From Myxococcales bacterium (GTDB taxonomy: Bacteria > Myxococcota_A > Polyangia > Haliangiales > Haliangiaceae): a stretch of 64,000 nt of DNA. A program made the translations under genes and the position numbers. The stretch spans positions 558,001 to 622,000 of the forward strand of contig JADJUW010000002.1 of the NCBI GenBank assembly GCA_016716835.1, in the 5' to 3' direction. Of the stretch, positions 7,686 to 15,355 are shown piece after piece. The first letter of the stretch is position 1, and each line of letters opens with the position of its first letter. The notes under the pieces were generated by a model. It did no database searches and had not been told where the DNA came from. It saw nothing but the letters and a program-made list of their open reading frames with translations.

Positions 7686-10166
7686 CTACAGATAGCCGCC
7701 GCGGCGGCGTAGGAGCCATTCCGCGAGCCAGAGCGCCACCAAGGCGGCAAACAACAGCGGATGATTCCAGATCCGAATATTTGTCGCGGCCGCGATCCGC
7801 GCCCGTTTCGGCGTCGCAAAATTCAGCGTTCGCGGCAGCGTCGAGGGCTCGATCAAGTGGACGCCAGCGGTTGCTTCGCTAAGGCGCGCCAGCCGCGCAA
7901 AGTCGGGACTTGGGTTGCTTAGCTCATGCGCCGCGCCCTCGACCAACCAGCGCAGCGTCGCCGCATGCGCCAGGCCGGCGATGGTGGCGCGCGCGGTGGC
8001 GACATGGGCGCCTGGCGTGCTGGCGCCTGGCACCGACGCCAGCGCCAAGGTCGCGCCGCCCGCGTCGTCGGTGGTGAGGACATGTTGCGACGTCTCATCG
8101 ATGGTTAGGCGCACCTCGGTTGCCTTCATCGGGTCACCGCGGGGCGATTTCAGGGCCACCGTCAGCATGGCGGCCGGCGCCTCGGTGGACACTCGCTCGG
8201 CGCCGCCCAAGGCGAGCAGCCGGCTGTTGTCATCGCGCATGGCCCATTGCGCCATGGCCTGGACGAGCAATTGATAATCGCGACCGCTCGACGTCTTGGC
8301 CTCGCTGCCCTCGAACCACAAGCGCCAGAGCGAGTCGGTCGTCAGCGCCAAGACGCGTCCCTCGCCCACGGCGTGCGCGGCGAGCACGGGCATGGCGCGC
8401 CCCAGCGGCGTGAGGCGCGTGGGATGTGTCGCGAGCGCCACCGCGCCGTCGACGAGATCGCCGACGACGTGGGTGCCTTGGTGCAGGGCGCTGCCAAGCC
8501 AGATCTCGCGATTGATCGCCTTGTCGGGGGCGATGCGGGTGGCGGCGTGCGTCGCGCCGGCGGCGGTGAGTTGCGGGCGAAACGGCGTTTCGTCGCGCGT
8601 GGTTTGCGGCGGCAAGGCAAAGGGCAGCAGCGCGCCCAGCGGCGTGCCCGCGTACGCGCCGGGGCCATCGCTGCCAAACGCAAGATCGCCGCCGAGGATG
8701 ATCAGCCCGCCACCCTTGGTGACATAGGCGGCTAGCTCGTCGAGGTGGTCGGCGAGGTCATCGGTTTGGTAGTCGAAGTTCTGCAAGATCACCAAATCAA
8801 ACGACGGCAACACCTCATCAAACAACTCCGCCGAGGGGAATGCGATCAGGCTGAGCTCGGCGTCGCTGGCCGGGGCGACATCGTCTTGGTGACGCAAGAC
8901 GTAGAACGAGACAACCTCGAGATTGGGGTTGTGGCGAAGCTGCTGGCGCATGGCGCGGACGTCCCATGATGGTGCGCCCGCGAGTTGCAGCACGCGCACC
9001 TTGTCGCGCACGACGGAGATGGTGGTGGCGACGCGATTGTTGTCGGGGCTGGCCTCATCGGCCAGGGGCGCGACCTCGATCTCGACGATCATGGTGCCCG
9101 GCAGTTGCGGCGCAAATTCAAAGCGCAGCGTGGTGCTGGCCTCCTGCTCGTCACCGCCGCAAAGCGTTAGCTCCTTGCGGCGCGCGGGGACGCCGTTGAG
9201 GCGCAAGGTGGCAACCGCCGCGCTGGCGGCAAAGCCGCGGCAGGTGACGCGTGCGGTCGCCGAGGCGACGGTGCGCACGAAGGCAAATGGCTCGGCGACG
9301 AGCTCGGTGACCGCTACGTCGCGCAGGTGGGTGCCGACGCCGATCGTATGGATGGGCGCCTGCGCGGCGCGCAGCGCGGCCAAGGCGGCGCTGACGTCGG
9401 CGCCGCTGGTATCGATACCATCAGACACGATGACGATGCCCGCGAGCTCGCCGTCCGCGGCCTGCTTCGCCAAATCGCCAATGGCCGCGAGCAGATTGGT
9501 GTGCATGCGCGCCGGGTCCGCGGGCGCCGAGGTTGCGGCCGCCTGCGCCGCCAGCGCGGCGAGGCTGGCGGGCGCCAGCGCGCGGCTGAGCGCATACCAA
9601 CGCAGCTCGTACGTGCCCGCGAGGCTGGCCAAGGCCGGCGCCGAGCGCTCAAGCATGGCCATGGCGGTACCGAGCCGTGACGCCGCGCCATTGCGCGCCG
9701 CCATCGACCATGACGTGTCGACGATGATCGCGACGTGACCCTGCTGCCGCACCACGCGGCGCAGTTCGATGGCGGGGCCTAGCGCGACAAAGCACAACAG
9801 GGCGACCCCGGTCGCGCGCACGGCGGCGATCGTCGTGCGGCGCTTCCAGCCCAGGCCGCGGCCACCGCGCCAGCCGAGATAGATTGCCGCGGCGCCCGCA
9901 GCAAACAAGCCGCCGCGCACGGGCCATGAAAGCGGCGAGGTAAAGATCCACCGCAGATCATTGTACTCGTGGTCTGCGATGGCCTGGCTTACCAGCAACG
10001 ACAAGCCCATGTCGACGCCGATTAGCATCACCACGGAAATGGCGACCGCAAGCAAGAGCGTCGCCGCGGGCACCGAGCGCCGTCGCATCGCATGCGCGGC
10101 CAGCGCGGCCGCGGTGGCAAGCACAAGGGCGATCGCGAGGGCCCACGGCGAGAGGAGGGCGTTCAT
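7686..10166 (-). CDS. Membrane protein with vWA domain and glutamine-amidotransferase-like region (BatA-like)
   Basis: 826 residues. Three to four N-terminal transmembrane helices precede a von Willebrand A domain with a MIDAS-type 'IIVDTSWSMA' near residue 149 and 'IVIVSDGIDTSGADVS' further on. The middle part resembles the class-I glutamine-amidotransferase-like fold found in many such proteins ('GGGLIILGGDLAFGSDGPG', about residue 490), without a visible catalytic triad. A C-terminal helix 'LLFAALVALWLAEWLL' ends in an Arg-rich tail. In related bacteria these proteins occur with MoxR ATPases and DUF4159 proteins. The start overlaps the DUF4159 gene stop by four bases (ATGA), which supports coupling. 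Confidence 0.8.
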   Translation of the reverse strand: MNALLSPWALAIALVLATAAALAAHAMRRRSVPAATLLLAVAISVVMLIGVDMGLSLLVSQAIADHEYNDLRWIFTSPLSWPVRGGLFAAGAAAIYLGWRGGRGLGWKRRTTIAAVRATGVALLCFVALGPAIELRRVVRQQGHVAIIVDTSWSMAARNGAASRLGTAMAMLERSAPALASLAGTYELRWYALSRALAPASLAALAAQAAATSAPADPARMHTNLLAAIGDLAKQAADGELAGIVIVSDGIDTSGADVSAALAALRAAQAPIHTIGVGTHLRDVAVTELVAEPFAFVRTVASATARVTCRGFAASAAVATLRLNGVPARRKELTLCGGDEQEASTTLRFEFAPQLPGTMIVEIEVAPLADEASPDNNRVATTISVVRDKVRVLQLAGAPSWDVRAMRQQLRHNPNLEVVSFYVLRHQDDVAPASDAELSLIAFPSAELFDEVLPSFDLVILQNFDYQTDDLADHLDELAAYVTKGGGLIILGGDLAFGSDGPGAYAGTPLGALLPFALPPQTTRDETPFRPQLTAAGATHAATRIAPDKAINREIWLGSALHQGTHVVGDLVDGAVALATHPTRLTPLGRAMPVLAAHAVGEGRVLALTTDSLWRLWFEGSEAKTSSGRDYQLLVQAMAQWAMRDDNSRLLALGGAERVSTEAPAAMLTVALKSPRGDPMKATEVRLTIDETSQHVLTTDDAGGATLALASVPGASTPGAHVATARATIAGLAHAATLRWLVEGAAHELSNPSPDFARLARLSEATAGVHLIEPSTLPRTLNFATPKRARIAAATNIRIWNHPLLFAALVALWLAEWLLRRRGGYL

Positions 10167-10951
10167 GGCATGGCCGTCGCGCCGTCTTGCGGGCGATGAC
10201 GTCGCCGCTCCAGGATCGCCGGGAGATGAGCTTGGTCATTTTTGTAGTCCAGGCACAGCGCGTACATGGAGATATTGACGGCCAGCCGCATCGCCTGTTC
10301 GCGTTGCGCCTCGCCGCCTGGCGCGCACGGCAGCGCAAAGGCGCCGGCGGGATTTTTAAGCAGCGCCCCAAGCAGATCACATCTGGTGTAGATAATGCCG
10401 AGCCGCTCGCCGATCACGGCCGCTTCCACGGCCTGGCCAACGGCAACGCGTCCCACGGCGCCGGGTAGGACATAAAAACTTCGATACAGCACGTGATCGG
10501 CCTTGAGCGGCGCAAGCTCGGCGCCCCCCGTTTGCGCCGCAAGCTGATCGACTAGCTGACGCACCGATTGATCGAAGCGCGCGCTGAGCGCCGGCTCGAA
10601 CGAGTCGATCACCAACGTGCCGCCAACCGTAAGGTAGCGCGCAAGCGCGGTGATCTCGCTGGCCGACAACGGCCGCATCGCGGTTTGGCCGCACAAGATG
10701 ACCAGCGGATACTGCTTCAGCTCGCGCCAGCTCGGACCAATCATCGGCACCGCGGTGCCTGGGGTAGCGGCCGTGCGTTTGCCAAGTTCGATGGCCCACG
10801 TGCGCGTCGCCACCGCGCGCGCCTCGCGATCCGAGGCAAGGTCAAGCCACGCGAGCGGCGTCACCGCACGCGAGGGCGCGGCGCTGGCGAGCGCGGTCAA
10901 GGCGGGAGCCAGGCCGATCGCAGCTAGAAAATCTCGTCGCGTGGGCAGCAA
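10163..10951 (-). CDS. DUF4159 domain protein with Tat-type signal
   Basis: 262 residues. The N terminus 'TRRDFLAAIGLAPALTALA' is a twin-arginine signal. The body contains 'WRELKQYPLVILCG', 'LARYLTVGGTLVIDSFEP' and 'VNISMYALCLDYKNDQAH', which fit the DUF4159 family (a GATase-like fold of unknown function). It is the first gene of a four-gene minus-strand operon with the vWA protein and two unknown proteins. DUF4159/vWA pairs are commonly linked to MoxR chaperone systems, but no moxR is visible in this window. Confidence 0.8.
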   Translation of the reverse strand: MLPTRRDFLAAIGLAPALTALASAAPSRAVTPLAWLDLASDREARAVATRTWAIELGKRTAATPGTAVPMIGPSWRELKQYPLVILCGQTAMRPLSASEITALARYLTVGGTLVIDSFEPALSARFDQSVRQLVDQLAAQTGGAELAPLKADHVLYRSFYVLPGAVGRVAVGQAVEAAVIGERLGIIYTRCDLLGALLKNPAGAFALPCAPGGEAQREQAMRLAVNISMYALCLDYKNDQAHLPAILERRRHRPQDGATAMP

Positions 10952-11068
10952 GCTGCGCCGAGCCTAGCGTGAATCCCTTGAAATTGCACAGGGCTACGCT
11001 CGACACCTCGTGGCCGGGTGGCTAGTATTTCTCGCAAGGGGTTGGCCGCGCTGGGCCAAGCAAGGACT

Positions 11069-12049
11069 ATGGTCGCTACCACGCTAGAGCGCGAACGCAA
11101 GGCTGTCATTTCGGTTTCAGACCTTACCAAGGCCTATCGCACGCCGTTTCGCCGCAAAAAAGTGCAGGCGCTTGGCGGGGTAAGCTTTGACGTTCGGCAA
11201 GGCGAAATTTTTGGTTTTCTGGGGCCCAACGGCGCCGGCAAGACCACGACGATCCGCATCCTCATGGGGCTCATTCACGCCACCAGTGGCAAGGCCTCTA
11301 TTTTCGGCAACCAAATTCCAAGCCGTGCGGCTCGCGCGCGCCTCGGATTTTTGCCGGAGCATCCGTACTTTTACGACTACCTTACGGTCGAGGAGCTGTG
11401 CGATCTGTCGGGCCGGATCTACGGCGTCGACGCGGCCACCCGCAAGCAACGCGCCAACCAACTTATCTCGCGCGTCGGCCTAGATCATGGCCGTGGCAAG
11501 AGCTTGCGTAAATTTTCCAAGGGCATGATGCAACGCGCGGGGCTGGCGCAGGCGCTCATGAACGACCCCGAGCTGGTGGTGCTTGATGAGCCGATGAGCG
11601 GGCTCGATCCGATCGGGCGCAAAGAGGTGCGTGATCTCATTGTCGAGCTCAAGGCGCGCGGCAAGACGGTGTTCTTTTCGACGCATATTCTCAACGACGT
11701 CGAGACCATCGCCGACCGCGTCGCGATCGTTGCCAAGGGTGTTATCCGCGCCGCCGGCACGCCGCAAGAGTTGGTCGCCGCCGGCGATCGCGGCGCTGAA
11801 ATTTCATACCGAGATGGTGATGCGCCGCTCGCGCAGGCCTTGCTTGAGCTTGGGCCCACGCCGCCCAAGTCCGAAGTCCGTGGCGCCTTGACCGTGATCT
11901 CGTTGCCACCCGATATTTCGATCGATGCCGCGATTGGCGTCATCCAAGCGCATCACGGCAAGATCGCGCGCGTCGAGCCGAGGAAAGAATCGCTCGAAGA
12001 TGTGTTCATGCGCCATGCCGGCGACGCCGTCGAAACCTTTGTGCCGTAA
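11069..12049 (+). CDS. ABC transporter ATP-binding protein
   Basis: 326 residues from the ATG at 11069, preceded by an 'aagga' ribosome-binding-like sequence. A GTG at 11018 would add 17 residues lying before the fold. Walker A 'GPNGAGKTTT', the Q loop region 'LGFLPEHPYFYDYLT', signature 'KFSKGMMQRAGLAQAL', Walker B 'ELVVLDEPMSGLD' and the switch His ('FSTHIL') are all present. The C-terminal extension is typical of DrrA/NosF-type exporters or ABC-2 systems. The permease gene follows 23 bp downstream. Confidence 0.93.
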   Translation: MVATTLERERKAVISVSDLTKAYRTPFRRKKVQALGGVSFDVRQGEIFGFLGPNGAGKTTTIRILMGLIHATSGKASIFGNQIPSRAARARLGFLPEHPYFYDYLTVEELCDLSGRIYGVDAATRKQRANQLISRVGLDHGRGKSLRKFSKGMMQRAGLAQALMNDPELVVLDEPMSGLDPIGRKEVRDLIVELKARGKTVFFSTHILNDVETIADRVAIVAKGVIRAAGTPQELVAAGDRGAEISYRDGDAPLAQALLELGPTPPKSEVRGALTVISLPPDISIDAAIGVIQAHHGKIARVEPRKESLEDVFMRHAGDAVETFVP

Positions 12050-12072
12050 CGCAACCTCGCAGGGAATGAACC

Positions 12073-12900
12073 ATGGGATTTTTGGGACGCATTTGGGCCA
12101 TCGCCCTCAACACCTTTCGCGAGGCCGTGCGCATGCGCGTGCTCTACGGCATCATCGCCTTGGTCTTCTTGGTCAACGGCGTGGGCCTCTTCATGTCCGA
12201 AATGAATCTCGCCGATCAGACGCGCATGATGCGCGATGTCGCCGTGAGCAGCATTTCCTTCTTTGGCTCGCTGATCGCGATCTTTCTCGGCGTCGTCTTG
12301 CTCTATGTCGAGGTGCAGCGCCGGACCATCCATTCGATTATCTCCAAGCCCATTGAACGCTGGGAGTTTGTCGTCGGTAAATATGTCGGCATGACGTTGG
12401 TGCTCTCGGTGCTCGCGGCATTTTTTATCGGCGGCATGCTCGCGATGATGATGCTCGACATCGGGCACGGCAGCGACCTCGTCAAGGGCGAGCTTGGCGT
12501 GATGAGCAGCAACGTGGTTAAGGCCACGTGGTTGGCCTACGTCGGCATTCTCACCGTCGCCGCGGTCGCAATCTTCTTTTCATCGTTTTCCAGCCCCTTT
12601 TTGTCGGGCCTGTTCGCGCTCGGTCTGTTCGCGGTCGGCAACCTAACGCCAGACCTGCAGGCCATCGCCGCCAAGCAGTCTGGGTTGGCCGGGGCCGTGG
12701 TCAAGGGCATGCTGTGGGTGATCCCCGACCTGCACACCTTCGTGATCTCGGGCCGCGAGGTCGCGGGCCAGCACGTCAGCCTTCATGGCGGCTTTGTTGG
12801 ATGGGAGTACGTAACGCAGGCCACGGCGTATGGCGCGCTGTGGATCGCCGGTCTGCTCGCGCTTGCCTGCGTTATTTTTCAACGCCGCGACTTTGTGTAA
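12073..12900 (+). CDS. ABC-2 type transporter permease
   Basis: 275 residues with about six transmembrane helices. The N terminus 'IWAIALNTFREAVRMRVLY' followed by an extracytoplasmic loop and 'SSISFFGSLIAIFLGVVLLY' is typical of NosY/CcmB-like ABC-2 permeases. 'RRTIHSIISKPIERWEFVVGKYVG' (about residues 86-110) is the conserved cytoplasmic coupling region in this family. It pairs with the ATPase immediately upstream. The transported substrate cannot be told. Confidence 0.9.
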   Translation: MGFLGRIWAIALNTFREAVRMRVLYGIIALVFLVNGVGLFMSEMNLADQTRMMRDVAVSSISFFGSLIAIFLGVVLLYVEVQRRTIHSIISKPIERWEFVVGKYVGMTLVLSVLAAFFIGGMLAMMMLDIGHGSDLVKGELGVMSSNVVKATWLAYVGILTVAAVAIFFSSFSSPFLSGLFALGLFAVGNLTPDLQAIAAKQSGLAGAVVKGMLWVIPDLHTFVISGREVAGQHVSLHGGFVGWEYVTQATAYGALWIAGLLALACVIFQRRDFV

Positions 12901-13008
12901 CGACGCGGCGCGCGTAGGCGTGGGGGATACACTTACATAACCCCGGCGACAAAGCCGCGCCAGTTTGTTGCGTTGGTGAGCGGATAAACCCAAAATATTA
13001 GCCAACAT

Positions 13009-14811
13009 ATGAGTACCAGCAAGCATTCGTTGTGGATGACGGCGGCCGTGGCGGTGGGAGCGTTCGCAACCGCGATGCCGACGGCCTCCGCGCAAGTCGT
13101 CGATGAACCGGCCAACTTCTCGGTGGAGCGCTATCGACTCGCGGCCGACAAGCTTGGCATCCTGACCGCGGAAAGCGCTGATATTCCTTATCGCGGCTAT
13201 TGGGACGTCAGCGCGTGGTTTGGCTACGCCAACGATCCGTTGGTGCTTTATCGCCTTGTGGACGGCGAGCGCGTCCGCCAAGGGGCCTTGGTCCACGAGC
13301 GCTTCGGCGGGGAACTCGGCCTCTCGTACGCGGTGCATGCGCGGCTGCAGGCGTTTGCGGCGCTTGGGCTCATTGGCACCACCAATCGGCCGGCAAGCAA
13401 TCCGGCCGTGGTTGGCGAGCTCGATGACATTTCGGGGTTTTCGCTTGGCGATACCCGCCTTGGGCTCAAGGCCCAGCTGCTCAAGGGTGGCCTAAATCTG
13501 GCTATCTTGGGCGAAGGCATCATCGGCAGCGGTGGCGGCGAGGCCTACCGCGGCGAGCGCGATTGGGCGCTTTCACCAGCGTTGCTCGCGTCTTTCGGCG
13601 CGGGGCCGCTGCGCTTCTCGCTAAACCTCGGCTACATCATGCGCAAGCAGTCAACGCTCGCCGACCTGGTCGTCGATGACGAGCTGTTTGGGCGTGCGGC
13701 GGTCGCGCTGGGCGTCGGACCAGATCGCGCGCTCGAGGTGCAGGCCGGGGTTCAACTTGGCTCGGCCAAGGACGAATTTTTCAGCCGCGTGTCGTCAGAC
13801 CCCGCGGAGCTCTTGTTCGGCCTCGCGTACAATTTGGGCCGGCGGCAATCGGTGCAGCTGTTCGCGACCGGCGGCGTGGGCCTAAACGAAGGTTTTGGGA
13901 CGCCAGACTGGCGCGCCCTCGGTGGCGTCCGCATCGGCGGCAGCCTTGCCGATGTCGCCGCCAAGTCAAGCGACACCGATGGCGACGGCATCAGCGATGC
14001 GAATGATGCTTGCGTCAACGATCGCGAAGACTTCGATAAGTACGAGGATGTGGACGGCTGTCCCGAGGCTGACAACGACAAGGATGGCTTCTTAGATGGC
14101 GCCGACAAGTGTCCAAATGAGCCCGAAACCGTCAACCAGTTCGCCGATGACGACGGCTGCCCAGACATTGGCGATCGCGATGGCGATGGCCTCGCCGACG
14201 ACACCGACAAATGCCCGGATGAAGCCGAAGACCTCGATGGCTTCGAAGACGACAACGGCTGCCCAGATCTCGACAACGACAAGGACGGCGTGTTCGACGC
14301 CACCGATAAGTGCCCGCTCGAGCCTGGGCCGGCCGAAAACAATGGCTGTCCAGATACCGATGGCGACGGCGATGGCGTGGTCGACCGGCTCGACAACTGC
14401 CCATCCGAGGCAGGCACCAAGGAAAATCAGGGTTGCAAAGCCAAGCAGCAGGTGGTCATCACCGACACCGGCCTGCAGATCCTCGATATCGTGTACTTCA
14501 AGACCAACAGCGACGTGATCTTGAAGAAGAGCTATCCGCTGCTGAATAACGTGGCGGCGGTGATCACCGCGCAAACGCGCATCGCCAAGATTCGCGTCGA
14601 AGGCCACACCGATAGCCAAGGCAACGATGACAGCAACCTCGACTTATCGCAGCGGCGTGCCGATTCGGTGAAGGCGTATCTCATCGAGCGCGGCGTCGCA
14701 GCGGATCGGCTGCAAGGCCAGGGCTTTGGCGAGACCATGCCGGTCGACTCAAACGATACCAAGGCCGGCCGTGCCAAGAACCGCCGCGTCGAGTTCAAGA
14801 TCGTCAACTAG
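13009..14811 (+). CDS. OmpA family protein with thrombospondin type-3 repeats
   Basis: 600 residues. The signal peptide ends near 'AMPTASAQ'. Residues of about 30-320 look like an outer-membrane beta-barrel. Residues 320-480 contain repeated calcium-binding TSP3 units ('DTDGDGISDANDAC', 'DNDKDGFLDGADKC', 'DRDGDGLADDTDKC', 'DNDKDGVFDATDKC', 'DTDGDGDGVVDRLDNC'). The C terminus is an OmpA/MotB peptidoglycan-binding domain with 'IRVEGHTDSQGNDDSN', 'LSQRRADSVKAYLIERG' and 'GRAKNRRVEF'. The architecture is common in Myxococcota. It probably links the outer membrane to the cell wall. It is a single-gene unit with about 100 bp of upstream DNA. Confidence 0.93.
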   Translation: MSTSKHSLWMTAAVAVGAFATAMPTASAQVVDEPANFSVERYRLAADKLGILTAESADIPYRGYWDVSAWFGYANDPLVLYRLVDGERVRQGALVHERFGGELGLSYAVHARLQAFAALGLIGTTNRPASNPAVVGELDDISGFSLGDTRLGLKAQLLKGGLNLAILGEGIIGSGGGEAYRGERDWALSPALLASFGAGPLRFSLNLGYIMRKQSTLADLVVDDELFGRAAVALGVGPDRALEVQAGVQLGSAKDEFFSRVSSDPAELLFGLAYNLGRRQSVQLFATGGVGLNEGFGTPDWRALGGVRIGGSLADVAAKSSDTDGDGISDANDACVNDREDFDKYEDVDGCPEADNDKDGFLDGADKCPNEPETVNQFADDDGCPDIGDRDGDGLADDTDKCPDEAEDLDGFEDDNGCPDLDNDKDGVFDATDKCPLEPGPAENNGCPDTDGDGDGVVDRLDNCPSEAGTKENQGCKAKQQVVITDTGLQILDIVYFKTNSDVILKKSYPLLNNVAAVITAQTRIAKIRVEGHTDSQGNDDSNLDLSQRRADSVKAYLIERGVAADRLQGQGFGETMPVDSNDTKAGRAKNRRVEFKIVN

Positions 14812-14858
14812 CCCGTCGCCGCTAGTCGGTCACAACGGGTACGTAGGCTAGCGCGCCG

Positions 14859-15236
14859 TTAGCCTGCGGTCAGCGCGCGCGCGATCCAACTCTTGAGGCG
14901 CGCATGGTCTTGCGGCTGGCACTCGACAATGCGCACCCCAAAACCGCACCCATCGGGGTCGGCGCTCGCGGGGGCGGAGTCTTCGGCGACAATGCGCACG
15001 ACCTCGGCGCGACACGAGACGGATTCATGATCATCGTAAAGCTCGACGTCGAGCACCGTGCCGACGCGAAAGGGGTACATCTTGACGACGCGCGTCGCCA
15101 AGAACAGCCCCGCGGTGGACATATCGCGGGTGCGAAAGACAAACTCCTTGGCGTCGCCACGTGCCATGACGCGGACAAAGGCTGACACCGCAACGCGCTC
15201 CGCGGCGCGTTGTTGGGAGGAGCCGGGACTAGGCAT
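14859..15236 (-). CDS. PilZ domain protein
   Basis: 125 residues. 'RAAERVAVSAFVRV' followed by 'DMSTAGLFLATRVV' corresponds to the PilZ RxxxR and D/NxSxxG motifs, although the first motif is shifted relative to the consensus. The rest fits a small beta-barrel ('RVGTVLDVELYDDHESVSCRAEVVRI' region, 'GFGVRIVE'). PilZ domains bind cyclic di-GMP and control motility or polysaccharide. The window also carries a GGDEF-EAL protein and a PilT-like ATPase. Convergent with the OmpA gene. Confidence 0.85.
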   Translation of the reverse strand: MPSPGSSQQRAAERVAVSAFVRVMARGDAKEFVFRTRDMSTAGLFLATRVVKMYPFRVGTVLDVELYDDHESVSCRAEVVRIVAEDSAPASADPDGCGFGVRIVECQPQDHARLKSWIARALTAG

Positions 15237-15355
15237 CCCTCCATGGTAGCAGAAGCCGCCCTGCCGCCATAGGGGGGAAGATCTGCCGCGCCGCGTCCGC
15301 GTCGGGCAAGAAAGATGACAGCCCCAGGTGGCCGTGGTACCTAGACGACTGCGCC

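Noticed and set aside
13980..14430. Repetitive DNA in the OmpA gene as a tandem repeat element
   Set aside because: The repetition is explained by the protein-level calcium-binding TSP3 repeats and is not conserved at nucleotide level.
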